Assembly (NCBI GenBank): GCA_934131055.1 | Contig: CAKOZB010000046.1 | Location: 1 to 10,093 of the forward strand | DNA length: 10,093 nucleotides | Direction: 5' to 3' | Source: an uncultured Clostridia bacterium | GTDB taxonomy: Bacteria > Bacillota > Clostridia > TANB77 > CAG-508 | Part shown: piece after piece, positions 1 to 6,432 of the stretch | How positions within the stretch are numbered: position 1 is the stretch's first letter | Layout of the letters: every line of letters begins with the position of its first letter | The notes under the pieces: model-generated | Database searches by the model: none | The model's input: the letters and a program-made list of their open reading frames with translations, nothing else | What the model was told of the DNA's origin: nothing | Position numbers and translations under genes: made by a program

Positions 1-65
1 CACTCTATTTTATTCTATATATTGTAAGTATATATTTTTTTAATAATCAAATAATAATTTTAGAA

Positions 66-94
66 TTTACAAGAAAGGATTTAATCAGTAAAAT
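66..94 (+). promoter_or_regulatory. Putative sigma-A promoter of the small plus-strand gene
   Basis: TTTACA (66-71) and TAAAAT (89-94) are separated by exactly 17 bases; each matches the consensus at 5 of 6 positions. Transcription would begin near 101, giving a leader of about 28 bases before the ATG at 129. Such boxes arise by chance in AT-rich DNA, so this is a candidate only. The rest of 1-128 shows nothing recognisable. Confidence 0.4.
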
Positions 95-128
95 AGAAAT
101 ATTTTTATAAGATTAATTTAAATACATC

Positions 129-431
129 ATGCATCCAACAATAAAATTTTATAGTAATAAAGATGGAGAAATCTTTAGGTTTCTCTCAAAATATTATGAT
201 ATAAATGAAAAAATTTCACAGAATTTTGATATATATTATCATTCCTTAGAATGGCAAAATTCATACGAAAACCCAATAGAAATTGCAACTATTTTAGGCG
301 TTTTTGCCGATAATATGGATAGATATGAAATGGCAATGTGGCTCTGCTTAGATAAAGGGTATTATATAAAAATAACACCTAATAATGCAGATAGCATCAT
401 TAGGTATTTATACGAGAGATTTCCTTATTAA
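129..431 (+). CDS. Small protein of unknown function (100 aa)
   Basis: I do not recognise a named family. The product is a small, probably soluble protein rich in aromatic and charged residues (Tyr, Phe, Asp, Glu, Lys), with no signal peptide or membrane segment, and it ends in RYLYERFPY. ATG at 129 is the only canonical start before residue 62; an in-frame stop lies at 114-116. No SD precedes it, so translation may be weak or near-leaderless. The gene converges on gpsA with a single base between the two stop codons. Its 3' part (378-404) also forms, on the opposite strand, a hairpin that looks like the gpsA terminator. The long open frame and protein-like composition favour a real gene, but with no homology search this rests on appearance alone. 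Confidence 0.6.
   Translation: MHPTIKFYSNKDGEIFRFLSKYYDINEKISQNFDIYYHSLEWQNSYENPIEIATILGVFADNMDRYEMAMWLCLDKGYYIKITPNNADSIIRYLYERFPY
361..404 (-). terminator. Intrinsic terminator of the der-plsY-gpsA transcript, inside the convergent gene
   Basis: Read on the minus strand, bases 404-394 pair with 388-378 in an 11-bp stem (CCTAATGATGC against GCATTATTAGG, one G-U wobble) around a 5-base loop. A T-rich stretch (377-361, including TTTTT) follows. On the plus strand the wobble becomes an A-C mismatch, so the structure suits the minus strand better. It starts 29 bases past the gpsA stop codon, a normal distance. It lies wholly within the coding sequence of the small plus-strand gene. Confidence 0.65.
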
Positions 432-432
432 T

Positions 433-1416
433 TTATTCACTCTTTTTAGCTCTTGTCATTAGCATTGTTACTGCTTTTCTTGGTTCTAGTCCATTGTATA
501 ATACATCATAAACCGCATTTACAATTGGCATTTCTATGTTATATTTTTTTGATAATGCGTATGCAACTTCTATGTTGTCTATGCTTTCTATTACCATTCC
601 AATTTCTTTTCTTGCCTGTTCAACTGTATAACCTTTTCCTATAAGTCTGCCGGCTCTTCTATTTCTGCTGTGTTCACTCATGCATGTTACAATTAAATCT
701 CCTAATCCAGATAAACCGTAGAAGGTATCATGTTTGCCTCCCATTGTCATTCCAAGTCTTGTTATTTCTACTAATCCTCTTGTGATTAATGCTGCGAAGC
801 TATTATCCCCTAAATCAATTTCTGTTGCAATTCCTGCACAGAAAGCAATTATGTTTTTTAAAGTTCCACCAAGTTCTACTCCAATTACATCATCTGATGT
901 ATATACTCTCATCTTCTCATTCATGAATGTTTCTTGCACTAAATTACGTACTTCTTCATCTTTTGAGGCTATAACAATTGCTGTTGGTATTCCAACCGAA
1001 ACTTCTTCTGCATGGCTTGGGCCGGAGAATATTCCATATTTTGAATTTGGCATTTCTTGTTCAATAATTTGACTAAGTGTACATAGTGTTTCAGTTTCAA
1101 AGCCTTTTGCACACATTATTATTGGTTGATTTGTTACATAATCCTTATATTTTTTTATGGTTTCTCTAACAAATTTTGAAGGTGTAACATGTAATATCAT
1201 GTCTGTTCCTTCTACTACTTTTTGAATGTCTGTATAACATGTAATGTTGTCGTTTATTCTTACATCTGGCAAGAATTTGCACTTTCTTTCTATGTTAATA
1301 TTGTCGGCTTCCTCTTGCATAAAAGCCCATAATTTTACGTTGTGTCCAATATTTGACAAGTGCATTGCCAATGCAACGCCCCATGTTCCACTTCCTATTA
1401 TCGCGATGTTCTTCAT
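433..1416 (-). CDS. gpsA: Glycerol-3-phosphate dehydrogenase [NAD(P)+]
   Basis: Reduces dihydroxyacetone phosphate to sn-glycerol 3-phosphate with NAD(P)H in the cytosol, making the backbone for phospholipids. The 327-aa product is close to the usual family length. Visible features are the N-terminal Rossmann fold with GSGTWG (8-13), the AKGFE segment (103-107), SGPSHAEEV (131-139), the expected catalytic lysine K187 in GGTLKNI, and the substrate-binding region GLSGLGD...SRNRRAG (234-256). The ATG at 1416 has a good SD (GGAAGG, 8 bases upstream). It lies downstream of plsY, which consumes the glycerol 3-phosphate made here, and is separated from it by an imperfect palindrome. Nothing in the frame looks broken. 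Confidence 0.97.
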   Translation of the reverse strand: MKNIAIIGSGTWGVALAMHLSNIGHNVKLWAFMQEEADNINIERKCKFLPDVRINDNITCYTDIQKVVEGTDMILHVTPSKFVRETIKKYKDYVTNQPIIMCAKGFETETLCTLSQIIEQEMPNSKYGIFSGPSHAEEVSVGIPTAIVIASKDEEVRNLVQETFMNEKMRVYTSDDVIGVELGGTLKNIIAFCAGIATEIDLGDNSFAALITRGLVEITRLGMTMGGKHDTFYGLSGLGDLIVTCMSEHSRNRRAGRLIGKGYTVEQARKEIGMVIESIDNIEVAYALSKKYNIEMPIVNAVYDVLYNGLEPRKAVTMLMTRAKKSE

Positions 1417-1446
1417 AATAAATTCCTTCCTTCTGTTTTTTATAAT

Positions 1447-1580
1447 TATAAAAGCCCGCTATAAGAATCTGTATTTTTGCGTAGAGACTTGATTTCGCTC
1501 TTTGAGGAGTCCGAAGGAGCTCCGACCAAGAAATTATGTCCGATTGCATCAAAAAAATTGATTCCGTCATAGGGCTTATA
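1447..1580. repeat. Imperfect palindromic element (MITE-like) between plsY and gpsA
   Basis: The 134-bp stretch reads roughly the same on both strands. The ends are TATAAaaGCCCgcTAT...GAATC on the left and GATTCcgtcATAGGGCTTATA on the right. Inside are ATTTC on both arms and a compact central hairpin (1506-1523): GGAG and TCC pair with GGA and CTCC around a GAA loop, with one bulged G. It fills almost all of the 179-bp plsY-gpsA gap and would fold into a long hairpin in the polycistronic mRNA. A palindrome of this length with AT-rich flanks suggests a small non-autonomous mobile element or a REP-like mRNA-stabilising structure. I see no transposase and cannot check for other copies. Confidence 0.55.
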
Positions 1581-1595
1581 CATTTAATTTAGTTC

Positions 1596-2225
1596 TTATT
1601 TTGTTCCTTTAAAACTTAGTTTGTTTTCTTTTCCTTCTAATAGTCTTTTTACATTTGATCTATGGTTGAATACTACTAATACAGCCATTATTATAGCAAA
1701 TATTACATAACTTCCTGGTACTAAGTAATTTTCATGAATGAATACTGTTAGTACTGGGAATAGTATTGCAGCTGCTATTGAGCCTAATGATACAAATCTT
1801 GTTAATGCCATAAGTATTAGTGCAAACACTAAACAAATTAATCCTATTTGCCAGTTGGTTATTAATAGTACACCTAGAGATGTAGCAACACCTTTTCCGC
1901 CTTTAAACTTGAAGAATACTGGAAAAGTATGACCTAATACAACAAATATTCCTGCTAATTGAACTAGCAAACTTGAATCTGTATCTTTTACAATTTTTCC
2001 TGCTATGAAAGCGACTAAAACTGCAAATACACCTTTCAAGCAATCACATAAAAGTGTTAGAGCTGCAGCTTTTTTTCCAACTGTTCTTAGGACATTGGTT
2101 GTACCTGCATTTCCACTTCCCTTTTCTCTTACATCAAATCCAGCTAATTTTTTGCTGAATATTACAGAAAAACTTATACTCCCTAATAAATATGCTATAA
2201 TTGAAACAATAATATATGTTGCCAT
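1596..2225 (-). CDS. plsY: Acyl-phosphate:glycerol-3-phosphate acyltransferase PlsY
   Basis: Integral membrane enzyme that transfers an acyl group from acyl phosphate to position 1 of glycerol 3-phosphate, the first committed step of phosphatidic acid synthesis in most Gram-positive bacteria. The 209-aa protein shows all three family motifs: GSGNAGTTNVLRTVG (36-50), GHTFPVFFKFKGGKGVAT (98-115) and FNHRSNVKRLLEGKE (186-200). These are separated by hydrophobic segments at about 3-24, 62-80, 88-106, 117-140 and 148-186. The ATG at 2225 follows an AAAGGA SD at a rather long 12-base spacing; no better in-frame start is near. It lies 59 bases after der and upstream of gpsA, whose product it uses. 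Confidence 0.97.
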   Translation of the reverse strand: MATYIIVSIIAYLLGSISFSVIFSKKLAGFDVREKGSGNAGTTNVLRTVGKKAAALTLLCDCLKGVFAVLVAFIAGKIVKDTDSSLLVQLAGIFVVLGHTFPVFFKFKGGKGVATSLGVLLITNWQIGLICLVFALILMALTRFVSLGSIAAAILFPVLTVFIHENYLVPGSYVIFAIIMAVLVVFNHRSNVKRLLEGKENKLSFKGTK

Positions 2226-2284
2226 AAATAATCACAATCCTTTCTTATAAGTCATAATCTTTTACAATCAGACCTTGTTTTTTC

Positions 2285-3628
2285 TTATTTAGTATTACTC
2301 TTTTCATTTTTCTCTATTTTTTCTCTTGCAATCATTCTTATTGGAGTTCCAACAAGTCCGAACTCTTTTCTAAGTTGATTTACTAGATATCTTTCGTATG
2401 AAAAATGGAACAATTTTTTATCATTTACAAATACTACAAATGTTGGTGGCTTTGTAGAAGCTTGTGTCATGTAGTATAATTTTAATCTTCTTCCCTTGTC
2501 TGTTGGTGGTTGAACAACAGCTATTGCTTCTGCTAATACTTGATTTAATACAGATGTTGAAACTCTTAGTGCGTTTTGGTTTGCAACATTATTTATCATA
2601 TCGAATAGTTTTTCTACCCTTTGACCAGTTTTGGCTGATATGAATATAATCGGTGCATATGATAAATATGGTAATTTTAAATATACATCTTTAGTATATT
2701 TTTCTAAAGTTCCATTTTGTTTATCATATTCATCCCACTTGTTTATTGCTATTATGACACCTTTTCCAGCCTCATGAGCCTCTCCTGCAATCTTTGTGTC
2801 TTGCTCTGTAACTCCTTGTGTTGCGTCAATCATTAAGATACAAACATCGGCTCTTTCTATTGCAAGTAAAGTTCTTGCAACACTGTATTTTTCAATTTTC
2901 TCGTCTATTTTGCTATGTCTTCTAATTCCTGCTGTATCAATAAAAACATACTTTCCATGAGAATTTTCAAATTCAGAATCTATTGCATCTCTTGTGGTCC
3001 CTGCCATATTGCTTACAATTAATCTATTTTCTCCAAGAATCTTGTTAATTAATGAAGATTTACCTACGTTAGGCTTTCCGATAACAGCAACTTTAATTTG
3101 AAGATTGTCATCTTCGTTCTCTTGTTTTGGAGGCAATTTATCATATATCTCGTCCAAAACATCTCCAATTCCTATTGCATTTACAGAAGAAACTCTGAAT
3201 GGATCTCCTAATCCTAAATTATAAAATTCATAAATTTCAGGAGCATCCTTTCCATAATTATCTGCTTTATTACAAACCAAAATTACTGGTTTCTTAGACT
3301 TTCTAAGCATTAACGCAATTTCTGTATCAGCTGATGTAATACCTTGCTTTGTATCAGTCAAGAATATAATAACATCTGCCATAGCAATAGCAATATTAGC
3401 TTGTTCTTTCATCTGAATAGAAATATCATTAGAATCGTCAAACTCTATTCCACCTGTATCTATTAATGTAAAACTTCTGCCTCTCCAGTTAGCCTCACCA
3501 TAGACTCTATCTCTTGTAACACCTGGAGTGTCTTCTACTATTGAAATTCTTTTTCCAACTATATAATTAAAAAATGTTGATTTTCCTACATTCGGTCTAC
3601 CAACAATTGCAACCATTGGTTTTGACAA
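2285..3628 (-). CDS. der: Ribosome biogenesis GTPase Der (EngA), tandem G domains
   Basis: Essential GTPase acting in late 50S ribosomal subunit assembly. The 447-aa protein has the diagnostic double-GTPase layout. G domain 1 has GRPNVGKS (10-17), DTGG (57-60) and NKAD (120-123). G domain 2 has GKPNVGKS (184-191), DTAG (231-234) and NKWD (296-299). A C-terminal KH-like RNA-binding domain follows. I place the start at the TTG at 3628, giving MSKPMVAIVGRPN, which matches the family N-terminus; AAAGGGG lies 8 bases upstream. The frame stays open a further 36 codons upstream to 3736, but that stretch runs into a palindrome and resembles no part of Der. It leads the der-plsY-gpsA cluster and probably has its own promoter at 3817-3845. 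Confidence 0.96.
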   Translation of the reverse strand: MSKPMVAIVGRPNVGKSTFFNYIVGKRISIVEDTPGVTRDRVYGEANWRGRSFTLIDTGGIEFDDSNDISIQMKEQANIAIAMADVIIFLTDTKQGITSADTEIALMLRKSKKPVILVCNKADNYGKDAPEIYEFYNLGLGDPFRVSSVNAIGIGDVLDEIYDKLPPKQENEDDNLQIKVAVIGKPNVGKSSLINKILGENRLIVSNMAGTTRDAIDSEFENSHGKYVFIDTAGIRRHSKIDEKIEKYSVARTLLAIERADVCILMIDATQGVTEQDTKIAGEAHEAGKGVIIAINKWDEYDKQNGTLEKYTKDVYLKLPYLSYAPIIFISAKTGQRVEKLFDMINNVANQNALRVSTSVLNQVLAEAIAVVQPPTDKGRRLKLYYMTQASTKPPTFVVFVNDKKLFHFSYERYLVNQLRKEFGLVGTPIRMIAREKIEKNEKSNTK

Positions 3629-3658
3629 TTTCTTATCCCCTTTCCGAGGTTCAAACTT

Positions 3659-3785
3659 CATTTGGAATAGCATTAAATTTTGGCAAGGAAAATGAAATCT
3701 AAAAGGTAAGGGCGCATACTTTGTGTATGTAACCACGTTTTAGATGAAATTTGACGTAGCCAAAATTCTAATGATGTTTCAAATG
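3659..3785. repeat. 127-bp imperfect palindrome in the der leader
   Basis: Its arms are symmetrical about base 3722. Matching blocks outward from the centre are CATAC (3715-3719) with GTATG (3725-3729) around TTTGT; ATCTAAAA (3698-3704 region) with TTTTAGAT; AATTTTGGC (3677-3684 region) with GCCAAAATT; CATTA with TAATG; and CATTTGG (3659-3665) with TTTCAAATG ending at 3785. Unpaired blocks lie between them. It sits between the putative der promoter and the der SD, so the der mRNA would carry a long 5' hairpin. It shares no obvious sequence with the palindrome at 1447-1580. A decayed MITE or a structured regulatory leader are both possible. Confidence 0.6.
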
Positions 3786-3812
3786 TTCACCTTCTTATAA
3801 TAAAATTACAAT

Positions 3813-3845
3813 ATGTATTTTACTATAAAATACATAAAATGACAA
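3813..3845 (-). promoter_or_regulatory. Putative der promoter with an embedded perfect dyad
   Basis: On the minus strand TTGTCA (3845-3840) and TAAAAT (3822-3817) are 17 bases apart, each 5 of 6 to consensus. A perfect inverted repeat, ATGTATTTTA-CTA-TAAAATACAT (3813-3835), covers most of the spacer and the whole -10 box, which is where a repressor dimer could bind. Transcription would start near 3810 and pass through the palindrome before reaching der. The dyad could also be chance symmetry in AT-rich DNA. Confidence 0.45.
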
Positions 3846-3872
3846 GCTTTTGTTGTTTTTATTTATATATTT

Positions 3873-4364
3873 TTAAACTTTGGAATAGTATTCAGATTTT
3901 TGTTCTAACAACTCAAAATTACAAGATATATTAATGTAAAAAGGAATCTTCTCATACTTTACATTTTTATAAGTTTTATTTGCTTTATTATATATGGACT
4001 CCTTATTATTATTTATGAATTCAAATTCAGATTGAAGTAAATCTTTATATTTTTCTCCTCTTGCCTCAAAGTCTAGCAAAGTTACCTCACTTTTCGGTAC
4101 AGGAATCATTTCTGCGAATCTAATTATTGCTACATTTTCTTTTTTCTTGTTTTTAACCCTCATAAAACTTGGATTATTCTTATATCTTTCGTATCCTAAT
4201 TTGTATGAATATAGTGGGGCAAAATATAATTTTTCTTCCACTTTTAGTACCACCCCAATGTATGGACGTTTTTGCTCTTTGTTCCAGCTTACATGCTTAT
4301 CAAAATCACTCAAATATTGTATGTATTCATCATTAATAGTATAAAATTTTAGTCTTTCTTGCAT
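3873..4364 (-). CDS. toxN: Type III toxin-antitoxin endoribonuclease toxin (ToxN/AbiQ/CptN family)
   Basis: Proteins of this family cut RNA, including the repeats of their own antitoxin RNA, and are held inactive by binding the resulting RNA units; several members abort phage infection. The 163-aa product shows the family pattern: LKFYTINDEYIQYLSDFD near the start (5-22), RPYIGVVL (33-40), YFAPLYSYK (47-55), IIRFAEMIPVP (80-90), then TLLDF and a helical C-terminal part. S53 and K55 occupy the place of the conserved Ser and Lys (SPK in relatives) linked to catalysis. The ATG at 4364 has an ideal AGGAGG SD and is preferred over an in-frame ATG at 4415, which lies before the terminator. Upstream are antitoxin repeats and a terminator. 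No terminator is visible downstream, so transcripts may run into der. The exact subfamily (ToxN or CptN) is uncertain. Confidence 0.92.
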   Translation of the reverse strand: MQERLKFYTINDEYIQYLSDFDKHVSWNKEQKRPYIGVVLKVEEKLYFAPLYSYKLGYERYKNNPSFMRVKNKKKENVAIIRFAEMIPVPKSEVTLLDFEARGEKYKDLLQSEFEFINNNKESIYNKANKTYKNVKYEKIPFYINISCNFELLEQKSEYYSKV

Positions 4365-4380
4365 TTTACCTCCTATAACA

Positions 4381-4412
4381 ATTAAAACGAGATATATTGC
4401 TATACCCCGTTT
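4381..4412 (-). terminator. Intrinsic terminator between antitoxin RNA and toxin gene
   Basis: On the minus strand AAACGGGGTATA (4412-4401) pairs with TATATCTCGTTT (4396-4385) over 12 base pairs without mismatch (two G-U), closed by a GCAA (GNRA) tetraloop, then TTTTAATTGTT. Type III loci typically carry a leaky terminator here, so that antitoxin RNA is made in excess and a minority of transcripts continue into the toxin. The interrupted T-tract fits partial read-through. Confidence 0.85.
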
Positions 4413-4549
4413 CAACTTAAAATTACTCTCCTTTAAGGCAAGAGTATTCCTAATGTAAAGTTCTCCACTTGAGGCTGGAGCTCTCCTAATGTAAAACTCT
4501 TCTTTGGGAAGAAGCTTTCCACTAGCAATCTTTCGACTGCAATTATAGT
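4413..4549 (-). ncRNA. toxI: Type III antitoxin RNA: tandem 34-36-nt repeats
   Basis: Three consecutive units end before the terminator: A 4519-4486 (34 nt), B 4485-4450 (36 nt) and C 4449-4414 (36 nt, more diverged). A decayed partial unit lies before A. A and B share TTTACATTAGGA at their junctions. Each unit folds a stem whose sequence differs while pairing is kept: CTTCTT with AAGAAG in A, CTCC with GGAG in B, TACTCT with AGAGTA in C. This is the covariation expected of the pseudoknotted antitoxin units that bind ToxN-type toxins. Transcription probably starts near 4549 from the consensus promoter at 4556-4584. The same bases encode the C-terminus of the upstream membrane protein. Confidence 0.87.
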
Positions 4550-6340
4550 ATATTCATTGTATCTCTTTTTTATGTGATTGTCAATCTTTTTTTGCAATTT
4601 TTTATCTTTTTTTGGTAATAATTTACATCTCTTAAATCTTATCCAGTATATCACTATTATTATTGCACTTATTATAGAAATAACACTTGCTACAATCATT
4701 TCATTTGTTCCAGTATACTTCATATTTATTTTTACATTTTGTTCATACAATGCTGGATTGATTTTTATTTGTACAAATCCGTTGTCTGATTCTGCATATT
4801 TAATTTCACTGCCATTTGCATACACTCTATATCCTAAATAATAAATATATGGTAGTTCAATTGTAAGTCCCGCTTCTGTCTTATTATTTTGATTGTCCGC
4901 TTCTTGCTCATTTTTCATGTTTGTCAATTCAAATTCTAAGTTTGTCCCATTTTTGCTGTAATTTAATATTTCCGCTTCTCCTCTAATTATTATTGGTTCA
5001 TCTTTTCTATTTGCAATATAAGTATTTAATACTTTAAATGCCTTGCTTGGTAAATATTCCATGCTTGCCATTCCTGCATGAACTCTTCCAGTATTTTCAG
5101 TTACTCGTACTCCTTCTATCAATCTATCTTCGTTAGTAGACAATCCATACTCCAATTTGCTATTATACGGAATCAACAATAATGTAGAGATAATAGTTAG
5201 CACAATTACATCGAATATCTTAAAGTTCTTTAGTATAATCCCATAGTTTATTCCTGCTACAAAGGCGAAGAAGAACGCTGTAAATTCATATAATCTAAAC
5301 GTAAATTGTATCATTTTAAATATGCTTGGTAATTTTTCGAATGGAAAGAATGTTAATGTCATTATGGTTAAAATAATTCCAAACGATAAAAATAGTACAT
5401 ATGTTCTCCTATAATCTTTTTCTATCCTCTTCCACGCTATTGGTGTTAAAACAATACCTAATACCGTAACCAATCCCATTGCATAAATCATTGTCTGGTC
5501 TTTGTTTGTATAGAATAACTGATAGAATTCTGTTTTATAGTATTCTAACTTATTGCCGACTTCCATACGTCCTGGAATGAATACTTCGTAGCTTGTAGCA
5601 TTATGATGTTGTAGCAGTCCTACCCAATAGAAGCTTGTTATTAATAAAATACATACTAGGCTTATTACTAATGCACGTATTACCTTAACGCTTTTTAGCT
5701 TTTTAATATTAAATACCAAATATAATAGGCATATTATTGCCATGTACATAGTAATAACCGTATGTGTCAGTATTAGTCCTACCGTTCCCCATATTAGCTT
5801 AAACGATAACTTTTCTTCTTTTAGTACAGAATACAAGCCACCAAATATTATTGGTATAAATACAAATGAGGCAAGTTCTGCTACCGCTATTCTTATGTAC
5901 ATGTCTGTTATCCTGTATGGTGCAAGTACATATAGAATTGATGATAACAGTGAAACATTTTTATTTTTGGTTACATTCATCATAAATGTATACATAGTAA
6001 TTCCAGATAATAATGTTACTGCAAACATAAATATTTTTAAACAATTCGTATATGTAAAATTGAATATCTTAAATATTAATGGAGCATATGCTGTTAATGG
6101 ACTATAAAATATGTTCCATGAGTATCCAAAATTATTACAGAAACTAGACATTATCATTGGAAGTATTTCTCCGCTTCTAATAGTTTGATATGTTCCAATT
6201 AATCTGCATACATGTTGGATGCCGTCGTCCCTGTATATGTTTAAGTTCTTATTCATCAAAGGAATACACACTATTATGCTTATTAATAGTATGCATAAAT
6301 ATTCCTTGTTATCTTTTATTTTGTTTAGAAGTTTAGTCAT
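4433..6340 (-). CDS. Multi-pass membrane protein, paralogue 2 (PTPS-related/GT-C-like), with an antitoxin-encoded tail
   Basis: A polytopic membrane protein (635 aa from this start) with about 10-12 hydrophobic segments, an extracytoplasmic-type domain of about 150 residues near the C-terminus and one last membrane helix. The first loop carries DDGIQHVCR (D38, D39), like the acidic pair of GT-C glycosyltransferase-fold proteins. The overall layout recalls the poorly understood 6-pyruvoyl-tetrahydropterin-synthase-related membrane family, so function is unknown, perhaps sugar transfer at the cell surface. I chose the ATG at 6340 over 6352 because MTKLLNKIKDNK aligns with the paralogue's MKKILEDIRKDK and because AGAAAGGA is only one base from 6352. 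After the last helix comes a tail of about 68 residues, absent from the paralogue (about 9 residues). Its last roughly 50 codons overlie the antitoxin promoter and repeats; the two copies of FTLG in the tail are the repeat units translated. Confidence 0.85.
   Translation of the reverse strand: MTKLLNKIKDNKEYLCILLISIIVCIPLMNKNLNIYRDDGIQHVCRLIGTYQTIRSGEILPMIMSSFCNNFGYSWNIFYSPLTAYAPLIFKIFNFTYTNCLKIFMFAVTLLSGITMYTFMMNVTKNKNVSLLSSILYVLAPYRITDMYIRIAVAELASFVFIPIIFGGLYSVLKEEKLSFKLIWGTVGLILTHTVITMYMAIICLLYLVFNIKKLKSVKVIRALVISLVCILLITSFYWVGLLQHHNATSYEVFIPGRMEVGNKLEYYKTEFYQLFYTNKDQTMIYAMGLVTVLGIVLTPIAWKRIEKDYRRTYVLFLSFGIILTIMTLTFFPFEKLPSIFKMIQFTFRLYEFTAFFFAFVAGINYGIILKNFKIFDVIVLTIISTLLLIPYNSKLEYGLSTNEDRLIEGVRVTENTGRVHAGMASMEYLPSKAFKVLNTYIANRKDEPIIIRGEAEILNYSKNGTNLEFELTNMKNEQEADNQNNKTEAGLTIELPYIYYLGYRVYANGSEIKYAESDNGFVQIKINPALYEQNVKINMKYTGTNEMIVASVISIISAIIIVIYWIRFKRCKLLPKKDKKLQKKIDNHIKKRYNEYTIIAVERLLVESFFPKKSFTLGELQPQVENFTLGILLP
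4556..4584 (-). promoter_or_regulatory. Strong sigma-A promoter of the toxin-antitoxin locus
   Basis: TTGACA (4584-4579), a 17-base spacer and TACAAT (4561-4556): an exact -35 box and a 5-of-6 -10 box at ideal spacing. A second TATAAT lies at 4547-4542 but has no matching -35. The promoter lies within the reading frame of the upstream membrane protein, around its codons 586-595. High antitoxin output from its own promoter is characteristic of type III systems. Confidence 0.85.
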
Positions 6341-6432
6341 TTCAACTTCCATTCCTTTCTCATTTTGCTATATTTGCTAATAGAAATATATATTATTTTC
6401 TTCAGCTATATTATCTTAACACTTTTTAATAA

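Noticed and set aside
1295..1570. 91-aa minus-strand reading frame across the plsY-gpsA gap
   Set aside because: It overlaps the gpsA start in another frame and crosses the palindrome; no family likeness and no need for it.
3629..3736. 36-codon upstream extension of der, in frame
   Set aside because: It overlaps the palindrome, resembles no part of Der, and the TTG at 3628 has a good SD and yields the family N-terminus.
4365..4415. Upstream ATG at 4415 as the toxin start
   Set aside because: It would translate through the terminator hairpin and lacks an SD; the ATG at 4364 has an ideal AGGAGG.
4414..4519. Tandem 34-36-nt repeats as a CRISPR array
   Set aside because: The units abut with no spacers, differ from one another, and no cas genes are present; the neighbouring toxin explains them.
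4542..4547. TATAAT as the antitoxin -10 box
   Set aside because: No -35 box lies 17 bases upstream of it; TTGACA-N17-TACAAT just before is the better promoter.
5742..6107. 121-aa plus-strand reading frame inside a membrane gene
   Set aside because: Antisense shadow of a long hydrophobic coding region, with no SD and no recognisable domain. The same holds for the other plus-strand frames within gpsA, plsY, paralogue 1 and the synthetase gene.
6341..6432. Gap between the two membrane genes as a promoter or regulatory region
   Set aside because: Only AT-rich sequence and a shared AGAAAGGA SD; no convincing promoter or terminator, so one transcript is the simpler reading.
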